A stretch of DNA of 64,000 nt from Nonomuraea sp. SYSU D8015. GTDB taxonomy: Bacteria > Actinomycetota > Actinomycetes > Streptosporangiales > Streptosporangiaceae. The DNA lies in contig NZ_VJYI01000010.1 in the NCBI RefSeq assembly GCF_008065375.1, forward strand, positions 355,106-419,105, given 5' to 3'. This document shows, piece by piece, positions 18,379 through 27,590 of the stretch. Position 1 is the stretch's first letter, and each line of letters starts with the position of its first letter. Below the pieces are notes generated by a model that saw nothing but the letters and a program-made list of their open reading frames with translations, had not been told where the DNA came from and did not search any database. The translations under genes were made by a program, and so were the position numbers.

Positions 18379-19565
18379 CGCAAGCCGAACTCCCAGGTGC
18401 CGCCCGCCGCGTACGCGCCCAGGACGCGCCGCCCCACCGAGTCGATGTGCACCTCGTCGGGCCCGTCGTAGATCCGCCCGGCGCGTGCGTGCCGGTACAT
18501 CCGCTCCAGCGGCGTGTCCGGGGTGAGCCCCGCCGCCCCGTACACCTGGATGGCGCGGTCGATCACGTTGTGCAGCATGCGCGCGCCCACCACCTTGATC
18601 GCCCCGATCTCCACCCGCGCCTCCGAGCCGGCGTCGACGGCCTCGGCGGCGTGGAGCGTGAGCAGCCTGGCGGACTGGATCTCGGCGTAGGAGTCGAAGA
18701 CGTGCTGCCGCATGAGCTGCTTCTTGGCGAGGGGCTCGCCGAAGGCGGTCCGCTCGTGCAGCCGGCGGCACATCAGGTCGAAGGCCCGCTGCGCCTGCCC
18801 CAGCCAGCGCATGCAGTGGAAGATCCGGCCGGGCCCCAGGCGCTTCTGCGCGATGACGAAGCCCTGGCCGCGCGGCCCGAGCAGGTTCGCGGCGGGCACG
18901 CGCACGTCGTCGTAGCGGACCTCGCAGTGCGCCCCGTCCAGCCCCAGCACCGGCGTCTCGCGGACGATCGTGTAGCCGGGCGTGTCGGTCGGCACGAGGA
19001 TCATGGAGAAGGCCAGGTGGGGCGGCGCGTCCGGCTCGGTCCGGCACATCACGGTCGTGTACGCCGCCCGCGACGCCCCGGTCGTGAACCACTTGCGCCC
19101 GTTGATCACCCATTCGCCGCCGTCGAGCACGGCCGAGGTCTGTATCTGGGTGGGGTCGGAGCTGGAGACGGACGGCTCGGTCATGGCGAAGCTGGGCCAG
19201 ATGTCGCCCCGCACGAGCGGCTCCAGGTAGCGTTCGCGCTGCTCGGGGGAGGCGTGCTCGTGCAGCATGAGCGAGTCCTGCAGCGTGAACGTGCCGAGCG
19301 CCAGCTGCCCGTACTCGCTGCGCCCCTGCACCTCGTTGACGTAGACGTAGTCGAGGAACGGCAGCCCGCCGCCGCCCAGCTCGCGCGGGTGGCCGAGCGC
19401 CCACAGGCCCTCCTTCTTGGCCTCGGCGCGCAGCTCGTCCAGTGCGGCCGCCGCCGCGGGGCCGCCCGCGTGCAGCACCGGCTCGGCGGGCTCCACCCGC
19501 TCGGTCATGAACGCGTGGACGGCGTCGCGTATCGGCCGGACGCCGGCGGGCACGGCGAAGCTCAT
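18375..19565 (-). CDS. Acyl-CoA dehydrogenase, ACAD10/11-like
   Basis: The product is 396 residues, with FAMTEPSVSSSDPTQIQ near the flavin site, WVINGRKWFTTGA, and RTAFGEPLAKKQ. The motif where typical members have the catalytic Glu reads YDGPDEVH, with Asp at 367. This Asp form is characteristic of ACAD11-type enzymes that act after a kinase on hydroxylated acyl-CoA. The kinase gene follows directly, overlapping by four bases. The product is probably cytosolic and uses FAD. Confidence 0.9.
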   Translation of the reverse strand: MSFAVPAGVRPIRDAVHAFMTERVEPAEPVLHAGGPAAAAALDELRAEAKKEGLWALGHPRELGGGGLPFLDYVYVNEVQGRSEYGQLALGTFTLQDSLMLHEHASPEQRERYLEPLVRGDIWPSFAMTEPSVSSSDPTQIQTSAVLDGGEWVINGRKWFTTGASRAAYTTVMCRTEPDAPPHLAFSMILVPTDTPGYTIVRETPVLGLDGAHCEVRYDDVRVPAANLLGPRGQGFVIAQKRLGPGRIFHCMRWLGQAQRAFDLMCRRLHERTAFGEPLAKKQLMRQHVFDSYAEIQSARLLTLHAAEAVDAGSEARVEIGAIKVVGARMLHNVIDRAIQVYGAAGLTPDTPLERMYRHARAGRIYDGPDEVHIDSVGRRVLGAYAAGGTWEFGLR

Positions 19566-19611
19566 GGGAAGATCTCAACCGACAATCGTTGCCGAGTCAA
19601 CCTTCAGGTCT

Positions 19612-20397
19612 TCAGGGCAGCCAGCTGACCCGGCCGCGCAGGAAGGCGTAGCCCACGAAGGCCACGGAGTCGATGAGCGTGTGCGCCACCACGAGCGGCA
19701 TCGCGCGCCCCCATCGCTGGTAGAGCCGCCCGAACACCACCCCCATCACCACGTTCCCGACGAACCCGCCAAACCCCTGATAGAGGTGGTACGACCCGCG
19801 CAGCAGCGACGAGACCGCGACGGCCTTCCACGGCGCCCATCCGGCCTGCCCGAGGCGGTGCAGCAGATACCCGGCGACCAGCACCTCCTCCAGCACGCCG
19901 TTCTGCGCCGCCGCCAGCAGCAGCACCGGCACCTGCCACCACACCTCGGGCAGCGCGCCGGGCACGACCGTCAGGTTCACGCCGGATGCCCAGACCGCGA
20001 GGTAGAACGCCAGCCCGCTGCCGCCGATGGCGGCCGCCAGCAGCGCCCCGCGCAGCAGGTCGCGGCGCGGCTCGCGCAGGTCGGTGCCGATCGTCCGCAG
20101 CGACTCGCCGGAGCGCACCAGCAGGTACGCCACCAGAGCCACCGGCGCGACCGCGATCGCGATCTGCACCAGCTGCAGCGTCAGATCCAGCCACGGCCGC
20201 CCGGGGGCCATCGACCCGACGAGCACGGCCTGCTGGCTCTTCAGCTCCTTCGGCGCGGTGAGCGCCCCGATCAGCCGCACGAACGCCACCAGGGCGCTGG
20301 CGCCGAGCGAGACGGACATCACGACGAAGATCTCGGCCCGGATGAGCCGGGGCCCGAGCACCGGGGCAGGCGCGGGAGGGGACTGAGTGCTGCTCAT
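19612..20397 (-). CDS. CPBP family intramembrane metalloprotease
   Basis: The product is 261 residues with about seven hydrophobic helices. The family motifs are visible: NGVLEEVLVAGYLLHRLG (the EE pair), a conserved His in SYHLYQG, and VVAHTLIDS with the third metal ligand. CPBP proteins are membrane proteases or serve in self-protection and protein maturation. The gene stands between the acyl-CoA dehydrogenase operon and DUF6285 with no clear link to either. Confidence 0.85.
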   Translation of the reverse strand: MSSTQSPPAPAPVLGPRLIRAEIFVVMSVSLGASALVAFVRLIGALTAPKELKSQQAVLVGSMAPGRPWLDLTLQLVQIAIAVAPVALVAYLLVRSGESLRTIGTDLREPRRDLLRGALLAAAIGGSGLAFYLAVWASGVNLTVVPGALPEVWWQVPVLLLAAAQNGVLEEVLVAGYLLHRLGQAGWAPWKAVAVSSLLRGSYHLYQGFGGFVGNVVMGVVFGRLYQRWGRAMPLVVAHTLIDSVAFVGYAFLRGRVSWLP

Positions 20398-20518
20398 GGG
20401 GCGCAGGGTAGCCCTTCCACGATCGCAACGGGATAAAGACCCCGTCCGTCCTCCGGGCGCGTCGCGGGCGGCGGCGACTCACCCAGCGGCGGATCGTGCG
20501 GTCTGCTAGGGAGGATTC

Positions 20519-20875
20519 ATGACGCGAACAGATCACTCCCCGCACGACGTGCCCACGGCGGCACAGCTCGTGGCCGCCGTACGCGACTTCCTCCAGACCG
20601 ACGTGCTGCCGGCGGTCGAGGGCCGGGTGCGCTTCCACACCCGGGTCGCGATCAACGTGCTCGGCATGGTCGAGCGCGAGCTCGAGCTGGGCCCCGCCCA
20701 GGCGGAGGAGCACGCCGCGCGGCTGGCGGCCCTGGGCGTGGCCGACGACGCCGAGCTCGCCGCCGCCGTCCGCGAGGGCCGCCTCGCCGACGACCACGCG
20801 CTGGTCGCCGCTCTGGAGCAGGCGGTACGCGCGAAGCTGGAGGTCGCCAACCCCGGCTACCTCACGGCGGAATGA
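20519..20875 (+). CDS. DUF6285 domain protein
   Basis: The product is 118 residues, helical, beginning HDVPTAAQLVAAVRDFLQTD and with FHTRVAINVLGMVERELELG. This is the DUF6285 pattern. From memory of actinobacterial genomes, such genes are frequent neighbours of the APH-kinase/ACAD pair; here that pair lies 2 kb away on the other strand. GGGAGG precedes the ATG. Its biochemical role is unknown; it may be a partner of the kinase. Confidence 0.75.
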   Translation: MTRTDHSPHDVPTAAQLVAAVRDFLQTDVLPAVEGRVRFHTRVAINVLGMVERELELGPAQAEEHAARLAALGVADDAELAAAVREGRLADDHALVAALEQAVRAKLEVANPGYLTAE

Positions 20876-20915
20876 CCGGCGGCCCGCCCCCCGGGGGACA
20901 GGGGCGGGCCGCCGG
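20876..20915. terminator. Bidirectional terminator between DUF6285 and symporter genes
   Basis: A perfect 15-bp stem (20876-20890 with 20901-20915, arms CCGGCGGCCCGCCCC and its complement) with a 10-base loop lies exactly between two convergent stops at 20875 and 20919. It has no U-run, as usual for high-GC actinomycete terminators. Confidence 0.85.
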
Positions 20916-20918
20916 CGG

Positions 20919-22532
20919 TCAGTGCGAGCCGGCCAGGTCCAGGTCCTCCTTGACCCGGGGGTCGCCCTCGTCGACGAAGTAGTCGTCGCGCGAGGTCGCG
21001 TCCGGCCCGTCGGCCACCTTGAGGGCCCGGAACAGCAGCGTGCCGAGCGCCGCCACCACCAGGTTGACGATCACCGCCACGAATCCGACGTAGATCGTCA
21101 TCTTGGTGTCGAACCCGAAGTTGGCCAGCGGGAACGCCGAGCCGCCGAAGTGCGCCTTGCCGGTGGCCGGGTTCGGGATGAGGTAGAGCATCCACATGCC
21201 CACCACCAGGCCGGCCGCCCAGCCCGCCATCAGCCCGCCCTTGTGGAACCAGCGCGTGTAGAGGCCGAGCGCGACCGACGGCAGCGTCTGCAGGATGATC
21301 ACGCCGCCGATGAGCTGCAGGTCGATGGAGAACTGCGGGTCGAGCACCAGGATGCACAGCACCGCGCCGACCTTGACCACGAGCGAGACCAGCTTGGACA
21401 CCTTGGCCTCCTGGGCGTCGGTGGCCTGCTTGTTGATGTACTCGCGGTAGATGTTGCGGGTGAACAGGTTGGCCGCCGCGATCGACATGATCGCCGCGGG
21501 CACCAGCGCGCCGATGCCGACCGCGGCGTAGGCGACGCCGGTGAACCAGTCGGGGAACATCTGGTCGAACAGCGCCGGCACGATCGTGTTGGAGTCGGGC
21601 CTGCCGTTCGGGCCGACGATCGGCTTGGTGCCCGCGGCGATCGCCATGTAGCCGAGCAGCGCGATCAGGCCGAGCAGGAGGCTGTAGGCCGGCAGCGCGG
21701 ACATGTTGCGCTTGATCACGTTGCGGTTCTTGGAGGCCAGCACGCCGGTGAGGCTGTGCGGGTAGAGGAACAGCGCCAGCGCCGAGCCGAAGGCCAGGGT
21801 GATGTACTGCAGCTGGTTGGCGGCGTTGAGGGTGAGCCCGTCGCCCGGCGCGGGGGAGGCGTCGAACTTGGCCTTCGCCGCGTCGAAGATCGACCCCCAG
21901 CCGCCCAGCTTGGCCGGGATGTAGATGACCGCCGCCAGGATCACGATGTAGATCAGCGTGTCCTTGACGAAGGCGATCAGCGCGGGCGCGCGCAGGCCGG
22001 ACTGGTAGGTGTAGGCCGCCAGGATCGCGAACGCGATGATGATCGGCAGGTGCCCGGTGATGCCCATGGCCTTCAGCACGGCCTCGATGCCGACCAGCTG
22101 CAGCGCGATGTACGGCATGGTCGCCACCAGCCCGGTGATCGCCACCAGCAGCGCCAGCGTGGGCGAGCCGAAGCGGGCCCGGACGAAGTCGGCGGGCGTG
22201 ACGAACCCGTGCACGTGCGAGACCGACCACATCCTGATCAGGACCAGGAACACCAGCGGGTAGATGATCACGGTGTACGGCACGGCGAAGAAGCCCATGG
22301 CCCCGGCGCCGAACACCAGCGCGGGCACCGCGACGAACGTGTAGGCGGTGTAGAGGTCGCCGCCCACGAGGAACCACGTGATCCAGGAGCCGAAGTTCCG
22401 GCCGCCCAGGCCCCACTCGTTGAGGCTCTCGATGCTCTCGGGCCGCCGCCAGCGGGAGGCCACGAAGCCCATACCGCTGACGATCAGGAACAGCAGGACG
22501 AAGACGACCAACTCGGTCGTGTGCCCGCTCAT
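20919..22532 (-). CDS. Sodium:solute symporter, MctP-like monocarboxylate carrier
   Basis: The product is 537 residues with about 13 hydrophobic helices. Family signs include GLGGRNFGSWITWFLVGGD, YTAYTFVAVPALVFG and HGFVTPADFVRARFGS. The acidic C-terminal tail is cytosolic. Members paired with a DUF3311 protein, such as MctP and MctC, take up acetate, propionate, pyruvate or lactate. The ATG overlaps the DUF3311 stop, so both are translated together. Confidence 0.9.
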   Translation of the reverse strand: MSGHTTELVVFVLLFLIVSGMGFVASRWRRPESIESLNEWGLGGRNFGSWITWFLVGGDLYTAYTFVAVPALVFGAGAMGFFAVPYTVIIYPLVFLVLIRMWSVSHVHGFVTPADFVRARFGSPTLALLVAITGLVATMPYIALQLVGIEAVLKAMGITGHLPIIIAFAILAAYTYQSGLRAPALIAFVKDTLIYIVILAAVIYIPAKLGGWGSIFDAAKAKFDASPAPGDGLTLNAANQLQYITLAFGSALALFLYPHSLTGVLASKNRNVIKRNMSALPAYSLLLGLIALLGYMAIAAGTKPIVGPNGRPDSNTIVPALFDQMFPDWFTGVAYAAVGIGALVPAAIMSIAAANLFTRNIYREYINKQATDAQEAKVSKLVSLVVKVGAVLCILVLDPQFSIDLQLIGGVIILQTLPSVALGLYTRWFHKGGLMAGWAAGLVVGMWMLYLIPNPATGKAHFGGSAFPLANFGFDTKMTIYVGFVAVIVNLVVAALGTLLFRALKVADGPDATSRDDYFVDEGDPRVKEDLDLAGSH

Positions 22533-22738
22533 TTGGTCATCCTGTAGACGATGGTCGTGGACACGACGCCGACGCCGATGAAGGCGAGCTGCAGCCAGTA
22601 GAACAGCGGGAAGCCCAGCAGGCGGGGCTCGTCGGCGTTGAACAGGAACGTCAGCAGCGGCAGCACGATCGGCACGAGCAGCAGCCAGTTCCAGGGACTG
22701 CGGTCGGTGCGCGGGTGTCCGGGTTCCCCGGTAGTCAT
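22529..22738 (-). CDS. DUF3311 small membrane subunit
   Basis: The product is 69 residues with two hydrophobic helices (WNWLLLVPIVLPLLTFLF and FYWLQLAFIGVGVVSTTIVY). GGAGGG precedes the ATG at 22738. DUF3311 proteins stand directly before MctP-type symporters and are thought to be small accessory subunits. The coupling here (ATGA overlap) fits that. Confidence 0.88.
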   Translation of the reverse strand: MTTGEPGHPRTDRSPWNWLLLVPIVLPLLTFLFNADEPRLLGFPLFYWLQLAFIGVGVVSTTIVYRMTK

Positions 22739-22807
22739 CGACCCTCCGTTGACGTGGGCGGTAAGCAACGGAGGGAGCGTAACTTTGCGGTGGTATTAAA
22801 CCCAATG

Positions 22808-22863
22808 ACCGTAATGTTACGGTTTGGCCTAAATGCCGGAATGCTGTCTCGATATGTGAGACA
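22808..22863 (-). promoter_or_regulatory. Two palindromes upstream of the symporter operon
   Basis: A perfect palindrome of ACCGTAA and TTACGGT, 2 bases apart, lies at 22808-22823. A second, TGTCTC and GAGACA with 7 bases between, lies at 22845-22863. Both are 70-125 bp before the DUF3311 start in a locally AT-richer region. They are likely regulator sites for carbon-source control of the transporter; no regulator gene is adjacent. Confidence 0.5.
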
Positions 22864-22946
22864 TGCAGGCATGGCGGCGCAGGTCCTGCCTCCGCACATT
22901 AGTTACCGGCAGGTCTCCCGCCGTTCATCGATCGCCGAATGGTCGA

Positions 22947-23576
22947 TTACTCGCGCCGAACGGTCAACTCGTCGGCGATGTCGCGGGTGCCGTAACCCTC
23001 GGGCGCCGGCACCTCGACGACCGGATCCGGCCGGTCGTCGAACTCCAGCCGCAGCGCCCGCGCCATCGTCGCGTGCATCTCGTACATGCAGGTGATGTAC
23101 GTCAGCTCCAGGATCTGCTCGTCCGGCAGGTGTCTCTTGAGCACGGCGAACACCTCGTCGTGCACCCGCCCGCCGTCCAGCACCAGCGCGTCGGCGTAGG
23201 CCAGCACGGCCCGCTCCAGCTCGTCGAAGAGGTCGCTGACCTGCCAGTGGGCGATCGCCCGCACCTTCTCGTCCGGCACGCCGAGCGCCCGCAGCTGCTT
23301 GCAGTGCTGGGAGAAGACGAACCGGCTCTGCCGCGCCCACCCCGCCCTGGTCTGGCCCAGCTCGCGCAGCACCGGGTCGAGCGCGGACTCGCGGTAGAGC
23401 TGGAAGCCCTTGACGCAGTGCCGGAAGATCTTCGGCTCCAGTGCGAACACCGTCCACCAGTCGCCCGGCGATCCGGTCGCCGTGCCCTCCCGGCCGGGGG
23501 AGAACAGCCGGTCGTGAAAGAACTGCACGACCGGGTCGGTCATCTCCTCGCGCGGCACCTGCCGCAGGCGCGGCAT
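22947..23576 (-). CDS. AhpD-like/carboxymuconolactone decarboxylase-fold protein
   Basis: The product is 209 residues, all helical. The segment FVFSQHCKQLRALGVPDEKVRA aligns with the AhpD active region, but the CxxC pair is not present (SQHC instead). Members without the pair are common and of unknown activity. The ATG overlaps the stop of the VOC gene (ATGA); an extra GTG lies one codon upstream. Together the two genes suggest a small catabolic operon acting on an aromatic or lactone compound, which is inference. Confidence 0.8.
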   Translation of the reverse strand: MPRLRQVPREEMTDPVVQFFHDRLFSPGREGTATGSPGDWWTVFALEPKIFRHCVKGFQLYRESALDPVLRELGQTRAGWARQSRFVFSQHCKQLRALGVPDEKVRAIAHWQVSDLFDELERAVLAYADALVLDGGRVHDEVFAVLKRHLPDEQILELTYITCMYEMHATMARALRLEFDDRPDPVVEVPAPEGYGTRDIADELTVRRE

Positions 23577-24124
23577 CACACGGTCCTGTCGGCCGCCGTC
23601 TTCGGCTCGTGCCGCACGTCGCCGGGCCGCCCCACCTGGCGCGTCCAGGCGGCGAACTCGACCAGGATGCCGTCGGGGTCCTTGAAGTAGATCGACCGGA
23701 CGAACACCCCGTCGTGCATCTCGGGCGCCACGCCGAACTCGCTGTCGTCGTGGTTGAGCAGCACGCCCACGTCGACGCCCTTGGCGACGAGCCGGTCGCG
23801 GTACTCCTCGATCTTCTCCGGCGGCACGTCGAAGGCGATGTGGTTCATGGAGCCGACGGCCGACAGCAGCTCGCCCCGATCGGGCAGGTTGCGCGGCGCC
23901 GACACGCCGGGGACGGCGTCGGGCGCGTCGGGGAACCAGAAGAACGCCAGCGCGTTGCCGCCGCCGCAGTCGAAGAAGAAGTGCTGGCCCCAGCCCATGG
24001 GCAGCTCGATCGTCTTGATCAGCGGCATGCCCAGCACGCCGGAGTAGAAGTCGACCGTCTGCTTCATGTCCGAGCAGACCAGCGCGACGTGGTTGACCCC
24101 GCGGAGCTCGAATTCGCTGTTCAT
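23576..24124 (-). CDS. VOC family (glyoxalase/dioxygenase-like) protein
   Basis: The product is 182 residues with two beta-alpha-beta-beta-beta modules. Candidate metal ligands are His in GVNHVALVC, His in MNHIAFDV, and Glu in GILVEFAAW. Such proteins are extradiol dioxygenases, isomerases or resistance proteins. The pairing with the AhpD-like gene points to catabolism. The upstream region is shared with the divergent SDR gene. Confidence 0.85.
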   Translation of the reverse strand: MNSEFELRGVNHVALVCSDMKQTVDFYSGVLGMPLIKTIELPMGWGQHFFFDCGGGNALAFFWFPDAPDAVPGVSAPRNLPDRGELLSAVGSMNHIAFDVPPEKIEEYRDRLVAKGVDVGVLLNHDDSEFGVAPEMHDGVFVRSIYFKDPDGILVEFAAWTRQVGRPGDVRHEPKTAADRTV

Positions 24125-24164
24125 AGTAACTACCTGCTTACCACAGGGGCTCTCTGAAAAACAT

Positions 24165-24177
24165 GACACGAGGTGTC
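24165..24177. promoter_or_regulatory. Small palindrome in the VOC-SDR divergent region
   Basis: GACAC and GTGTC, three bases apart, lie in the 78-bp gap between the divergent VOC and SDR starts. It may be an operator serving both. The stem is short, so chance is possible. Confidence 0.3.
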
Positions 24178-24202
24178 CTCTTTCCGGGGGACGATCGGTC
24201 GC

Positions 24203-25096
24203 ATGATTGCTTTGGTGGCGGGGTCGACCCGCGGCACGGGACGGGGAATAGCGGTCGCGCTGGGCGCGGCCGGCGCGACGGTCTACTGCACGGGACGGAG
24301 CACGCGTGAGCGGCGCTCGGAGATGAACCGGCCGGAGACCATCGAGGAGACGGCCGAACTGGTCACCGCGGCCGGCGGCAAGGGCATCGCGGTCCAGGTC
24401 GACCACTTGGACCCCGCCCAGGTCGAGGCGCTGGCCGGGCGGGTGGACGAGGAGCAGGGCCGGCTCGACGTGCTGGTCAACGACGTGTGGGGGGCCGACC
24501 ACCTGTGGCAGTGGTCCACCCCGGTGTGGAAGCACGACCTGGACAAGGGGCTGCGGCTGCTCAGGCTGGCCGTCGACACCCACATCATAAGCAGCAGGTT
24601 CCTGCTGCCGCTGCTCATCAGGAACGAGGGCGGCCTGGTCGTGGAGGTCACCGACGGCACGTGGGCGTTCAACGAGACCCGCTACCGGGAGAACGTCTAC
24701 TACGACCTGGCCAAGATGTCGGTGAACCGGCTGGCGTTCGCCTGGTCCAACGACCTGCGCCCGCACGGCGGGACGGCGGTGGCCGTCACGCCCGGATTCC
24801 TGCGGTCGGAGGCGATGCTGGAGAACTTCGGCGTCACCGAGGACAACTGGCGGGAGGCGAAGGGCGTGGACAGCGCCTGGCAGGTCTCCGAGACGCCGGC
24901 CTACGTCGGCCGGTGCGTCGCCGCCATCGCCGCCGACCCGGACAAGCAGCGCTGGTCCGGCATGTCGGTGGACAGCGGCCAGGTGGCCGAGGCGTACGGG
25001 ATCACCGATGTGGACGGCAGCCGCCCGCAGGTGTGGCGCTACATCACCGAGGTCGTCGAGACCGGCGGGGAAGCCGACCCGGCCGGCTACCGCTGA
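24203..25096 (+). CDS. SDR family oxidoreductase
   Basis: The product is 297 residues. The nucleotide-binding motif is VAGSTRGTGRGIA, and the catalytic YxxxK is in YYDLAKMSVN. It belongs to a group of long SDRs with an extended C-terminus (QVWRYITEVVETGGE). The ATG at 24203 fits the family start; an ATG at 24173 would add ten unlikely residues. Its end overlaps the convergent WYL gene by 10 bp. Substrate unknown. Confidence 0.88.
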   Translation: MIALVAGSTRGTGRGIAVALGAAGATVYCTGRSTRERRSEMNRPETIEETAELVTAAGGKGIAVQVDHLDPAQVEALAGRVDEEQGRLDVLVNDVWGADHLWQWSTPVWKHDLDKGLRLLRLAVDTHIISSRFLLPLLIRNEGGLVVEVTDGTWAFNETRYRENVYYDLAKMSVNRLAFAWSNDLRPHGGTAVAVTPGFLRSEAMLENFGVTEDNWREAKGVDSAWQVSETPAYVGRCVAAIAADPDKQRWSGMSVDSGQVAEAYGITDVDGSRPQVWRYITEVVETGGEADPAGYR

Positions 25097-26034
25097 TCAT
25101 AGAGCCCGGCCATGCGGGCGGCGGCATCGGCGACCATCGCCCGCAGCTCGGGCGGGTCCAGCACCTCCGCCTCCGGCCCCAACCGCAGGACCTGCGAGTA
25201 CGCCACGGGCACCGACTCCACGGCCAGCCGCACGGTCCCGTCAGGCTGGAGCGAGGCGAGCGCGTCCGGCAGCGCGGCGGGGTCGGCGATGTGCCGCAGC
25301 AGTCGCACCCCCGCCTCGCTGAGCCTCAAGGTGATCACCTCGCGCAGCAGCGAACGGGCGAACTCGGCCGACCGCTCCCCCCAGAAGGCCGCCAAGTCGA
25401 AGGCAGGGTCCCGGTCGAAGGACTCGGGAAGCACGGTGACCTCGCCGAACCGGTCCACCCGGAAGGTCAGGAACCGCGTCCCGAGCCGGGCGGCGAGATA
25501 CCAGACACCCGCCTTCAGCACCAGCCCGTACGGCTCCAGCGTCCGCTGGTTGCCCTTGTACGCGGTCAGCACGCGGCGGTCGCTCCACACCGCCCTGGCC
25601 AGCGGCGCCAGCGCGGCCGGGGGCGGGTCGCCGGCGGCGAACCAGCCGGGCGCGTCCAGGTGGAAGCGCTGCGCCGCGGTGGCGGGCGCGTCGCGCAGGG
25701 CGGGGGACAGGGCGGCGGCCGCCTTCAGCCGGGCGGTCGCCGCCACGTCCTGCAGCCCCATCTCGCGCATCGCGGCCGGCACGCCCGACAGGAACAGCGC
25801 CTCGGCCTCGGCCCGGTCCAGCCCGGTCAGCCGGGTGCGGTAGCCGTCGAGCAGCCGGTAGCCGCCGCGCCGGCCCCGGTCGGCGTACACCGGCACGCCG
25901 GCCGCCGACAGCGCGACCACGTCGCGGTGCACGGTGCGCTCGGAGACCTCCAGCTCCTTGGCCAGCTCGGCCGCCGTCATCCCGCCCCGGCCCTGCAGCA
26001 GCAGGACCAGGGACATCAGCCGCGAGGCGCGCAC
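25087..26034 (-). CDS. WYL-domain transcriptional regulator (DeoR-type HTH)
   Basis: The product is 315 residues. The N-terminal winged helix reads ASRLMSLVLLLQGRGGMTAA ... SERTVHRDVVALSAAGVP. The WYL region includes YGLVLKAGVWYLAAR. GTG at 26034 gives the family start VRASRL; an ATG at 26016, overlapping the previous stop, is the alternative. Such regulators bind a ligand through the WYL domain. Linkage to the S15-type hydrolase gene suggests it controls that operon. Confidence 0.88.
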   Translation of the reverse strand: MRASRLMSLVLLLQGRGGMTAAELAKELEVSERTVHRDVVALSAAGVPVYADRGRRGGYRLLDGYRTRLTGLDRAEAEALFLSGVPAAMREMGLQDVAATARLKAAAALSPALRDAPATAAQRFHLDAPGWFAAGDPPPAALAPLARAVWSDRRVLTAYKGNQRTLEPYGLVLKAGVWYLAARLGTRFLTFRVDRFGEVTVLPESFDRDPAFDLAAFWGERSAEFARSLLREVITLRLSEAGVRLLRHIADPAALPDALASLQPDGTVRLAVESVPVAYSQVLRLGPEAEVLDPPELRAMVADAAARMAGLYDQR

Positions 26035-27590
26035 AGCGGCAACACCACGGCGGAGGGACGGCCGGGGGAGTGGTAGACCTCGACGTCGTTGGGCACCATC
26101 GGGCCGCCCGCGCCGAGCGGATCGCCGGTGCCGGGATTGCGGGCGATCGTCGGGTACGCCCCGGCCGCCACGTGCACCCGGATCCGGTGGTCGCGCCGGA
26201 ACCGGTGCGCGATCGGCCACAGGTCCACCTCCACCCGTCGGACGTCATCGGAGGTGGGTCCGAGGCGGCGCACGCCCTCGCACACGTTGAACGAGCGCCC
26301 GTCCGGCCACACGTCGCACACCCGCACCACGACGTCGACGTACGGGGTGCTCGACCGCACGAACATCTCGGCCCGCACCGGGCCGATCGCCTCCACGTCC
26401 GACTCCAGCGCGGGCGAGCTGTAGACCAGCACGTCGCGCCGCTGCTCCAGCCGCCGCTGGTCACGCGGCCGGGAGTCGCTCAGCAGCGTCGGCCCGCCGA
26501 TGACCGGCGTCGGGTGTTCGGGGTGGTAGCGGAACCGGTCGGGCCCGGCCTCGAGCGGGCCGTCCACGCCGAGCCCGAACCCGTGCTGCAGGTGCCAGCG
26601 CTGCTCGCGCATGCCCGGCACCGGCCAGTCGGGGTAGTCGCGCCACTCCCCGGCCCCGGTCACGTAGATCCGCACGGGGTCGGGCCGCAGCCGCGACGGG
26701 TCGCCCAGCAGGTGCGCGCGGAACCACGCCGACGCCTCCGCCATCGTGGGCCACACGTGACGTGTGTCGACGTGGTACCACGGGCCGATCGTCAGGTACG
26801 GCCGCCGGCCCGCCGTCCGCATGGCGGCGTAGTCCTTGAGCTGCCACGGCAGGAAGACGTCGTACCAGCCGCCCAGCATGGTGACGGCCGCGTCCACCTC
26901 GCCCACCCGCGGGGAGAAGTCGCGCTGGCTCCAGTACGGCCCGGCCGGGTCCGCGTGGTGGGCCACCAGGTCCTGAAAGAAGCGCAGCGGCCGGCCCGCC
27001 GAGGCCAGGTCAAGCTCGGCCACCGGACGGCCGGTCAGCACGGCCTTGCGGGTGTGCCGGGGCGCGGTCCACATGGCCGCGCCGCCGAAGCGGCGCATCA
27101 TGCCGTCGGTGAGCGTGGTCCAGCTGAGCGCCGACTCCAGCGCGAACGCGCCGCCCACGTAGGCGGCGTCCCTGAACTGGGAGGCGGTGATCTGCATGGC
27201 CATGGCCCTGAGGTCGGGGCCGGCGTAGGGCGCGATCGCCCACTGCGTGTAGCCCAGGTAGGAGGGGCCGAACATCGCGAACGAGCCGCCGTACCAGGGC
27301 TGCCGGCGCAGCCACTCGACGGTGGACAGCCCGTCGTCGTGCTCGTCGCGGAGCGGATCGAGCAGGCCGCCCGAGCCGAAGCCGCCTCGGCAGCTCTGGA
27401 TCACGACGTGCAGGCCCTGCCGGGCGAAGCCGCGGCCGAACAGCCCGAACAGGCCGCGCCTGCCGTAGGGGGAGCGCATCAGGACGACGGGTGCCGGCCT
27501 TCCACCGGGCGGGGCGTAGTGGTCGGCCAGCAGCGTCACGCCGTCGAGCATCGGCACTGGAAGATCACGCTCGAGCCGCACGCGTCTCAT
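26016..27590 (-). CDS. CocE/NonD (peptidase S15) family hydrolase
   Basis: The product is 524 residues. Nucleophile Ser is in GPSYLGYTQW, the Asp in GGWYDVFL and the His in GPWYHVD. The C-terminal part (FVRSSTPYVDVVVRVCDVWP, then DLWPIAHRFRRDHRIRVHV) is the jelly-roll domain of the family. Members are esterases or X-prolyl peptidases. No signal peptide is visible from the start at 27590, so it is likely cytosolic. The gene overlaps the WYL regulator. Confidence 0.92.
   Translation of the reverse strand: MRRVRLERDLPVPMLDGVTLLADHYAPPGGRPAPVVLMRSPYGRRGLFGLFGRGFARQGLHVVIQSCRGGFGSGGLLDPLRDEHDDGLSTVEWLRRQPWYGGSFAMFGPSYLGYTQWAIAPYAGPDLRAMAMQITASQFRDAAYVGGAFALESALSWTTLTDGMMRRFGGAAMWTAPRHTRKAVLTGRPVAELDLASAGRPLRFFQDLVAHHADPAGPYWSQRDFSPRVGEVDAAVTMLGGWYDVFLPWQLKDYAAMRTAGRRPYLTIGPWYHVDTRHVWPTMAEASAWFRAHLLGDPSRLRPDPVRIYVTGAGEWRDYPDWPVPGMREQRWHLQHGFGLGVDGPLEAGPDRFRYHPEHPTPVIGGPTLLSDSRPRDQRRLEQRRDVLVYSSPALESDVEAIGPVRAEMFVRSSTPYVDVVVRVCDVWPDGRSFNVCEGVRRLGPTSDDVRRVEVDLWPIAHRFRRDHRIRVHVAAGAYPTIARNPGTGDPLGAGGPMVPNDVEVYHSPGRPSAVVLPLCAPRG

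Noticed and set aside
17401..19578. A 725-codon minus-strand frame joining kinase and upstream DNA
   Set aside because: The part before 18378 is out of frame with the acyl-CoA dehydrogenase and Arg-rich. The kinase begins at the ATG at 18378.
20922..22547. A plus-strand frame opposite the symporter
   Set aside because: It is His/Arg/Gly-rich and lacks any family motif; the minus-strand protein has clear membrane helices and family signatures.
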